DNA of 6,066 nucleotides, taken from contig DJNY01000214.1 of assembly GCA_002441865.1 (NCBI GenBank), positions 17,164 to 23,229 on the forward strand, read 5' to 3'. A program made the translations under genes and the position numbers. Source of the DNA: Lachnospiraceae bacterium UBA6452 (GTDB lineage Bacteria; Bacillota; Clostridia; Lachnospirales; Lachnospiraceae). The notes beneath the pieces were generated by a model, which was not told the DNA's origin, ran no database searches, and saw only the letters and a program-made list of their open reading frames with translations. Of the stretch, positions 6,011 through 6,066 are shown one piece after another (position 1 is the first letter of the stretch; each line of letters begins with the position of its first letter).

Positions 6011-6041
6011 TAGTATTGCACAAAATGGGGAGAATCATACA
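6011..6041 (-). promoter_or_regulatory. Candidate sporulation-sigma (sigma-G-like) promoter of gpr
   Basis: On the minus strand TGTATG (6036-6041) is separated by 18 bp from AATACTA (6011-6017). This resembles the forespore sigma-G pattern (TGMATA and CATACTA as I recall it), with one mismatch in the -10 box. gpr is forespore-expressed in Bacillus. A TATAAT at 5998-6003 is an alternative vegetative -10 box but lacks a convincing -35. Transcription would start near 6004, or near 5991 for the alternative, leaving a leader for the start at 5937 but almost none for 5991. Confidence 0.4.
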
Positions 6042-6066
6042 GCAATACGTAGGGTAAAGTTTTTGT

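Overview
The window looks like chromosomal DNA from an endospore-forming Firmicute, most likely a clostridial gut-type species (Lachnospiraceae would fit). The evidence is a germination protease gene (gpr), strong AGGAGG-type ribosome binding sites, moderate GC content, and proteins resembling those of that group. The genus cannot be fixed from the sequence. No mobile element, tRNA, rRNA or CRISPR array is visible. There is no gene-free stretch over 300 bases; the longest gap is the 225-base divergent promoter region at 2270-2494.

Left part (30-2269, minus strand): a three-gene operon for a polar amino acid ABC importer, transcribed as lipoprotein binding protein, permease, ATPase. The genes are tightly coupled: the stop of the first overlaps the ribosome binding site of the second, and the second overlaps the third by 11 bases. 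The start codons run ATG, TTG, GTG. A sigma-A-type promoter and a 14-bp palindrome lie upstream. The most unusual item in the window is the binding protein: its two sequence halves are in swapped order compared with the usual family 3 solute-binding protein, which is the signature of a natural circular permutation.

Middle part (2495-4971, plus strand): xpt (xanthine phosphoribosyltransferase), then a membrane protein with two N-terminal zinc ribbons, then a TPM-domain membrane protein with a Gly/His-rich tail. The last two resemble the YdjG/YdjH pair of Bacillus subtilis, where YdjI (SPFH) and PspA complete a membrane-stress module; those partners are not in this window. The three genes probably form one transcription unit. 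It ends at a strong intrinsic terminator located inside the 3' coding end of the converging gene.

Right part (5026-5937, minus strand): gpr, the spore protease that degrades small acid-soluble spore proteins on germination. Its start is best placed at 5937 rather than the longer 5991, and a sporulation-sigma-like promoter is visible just upstream.
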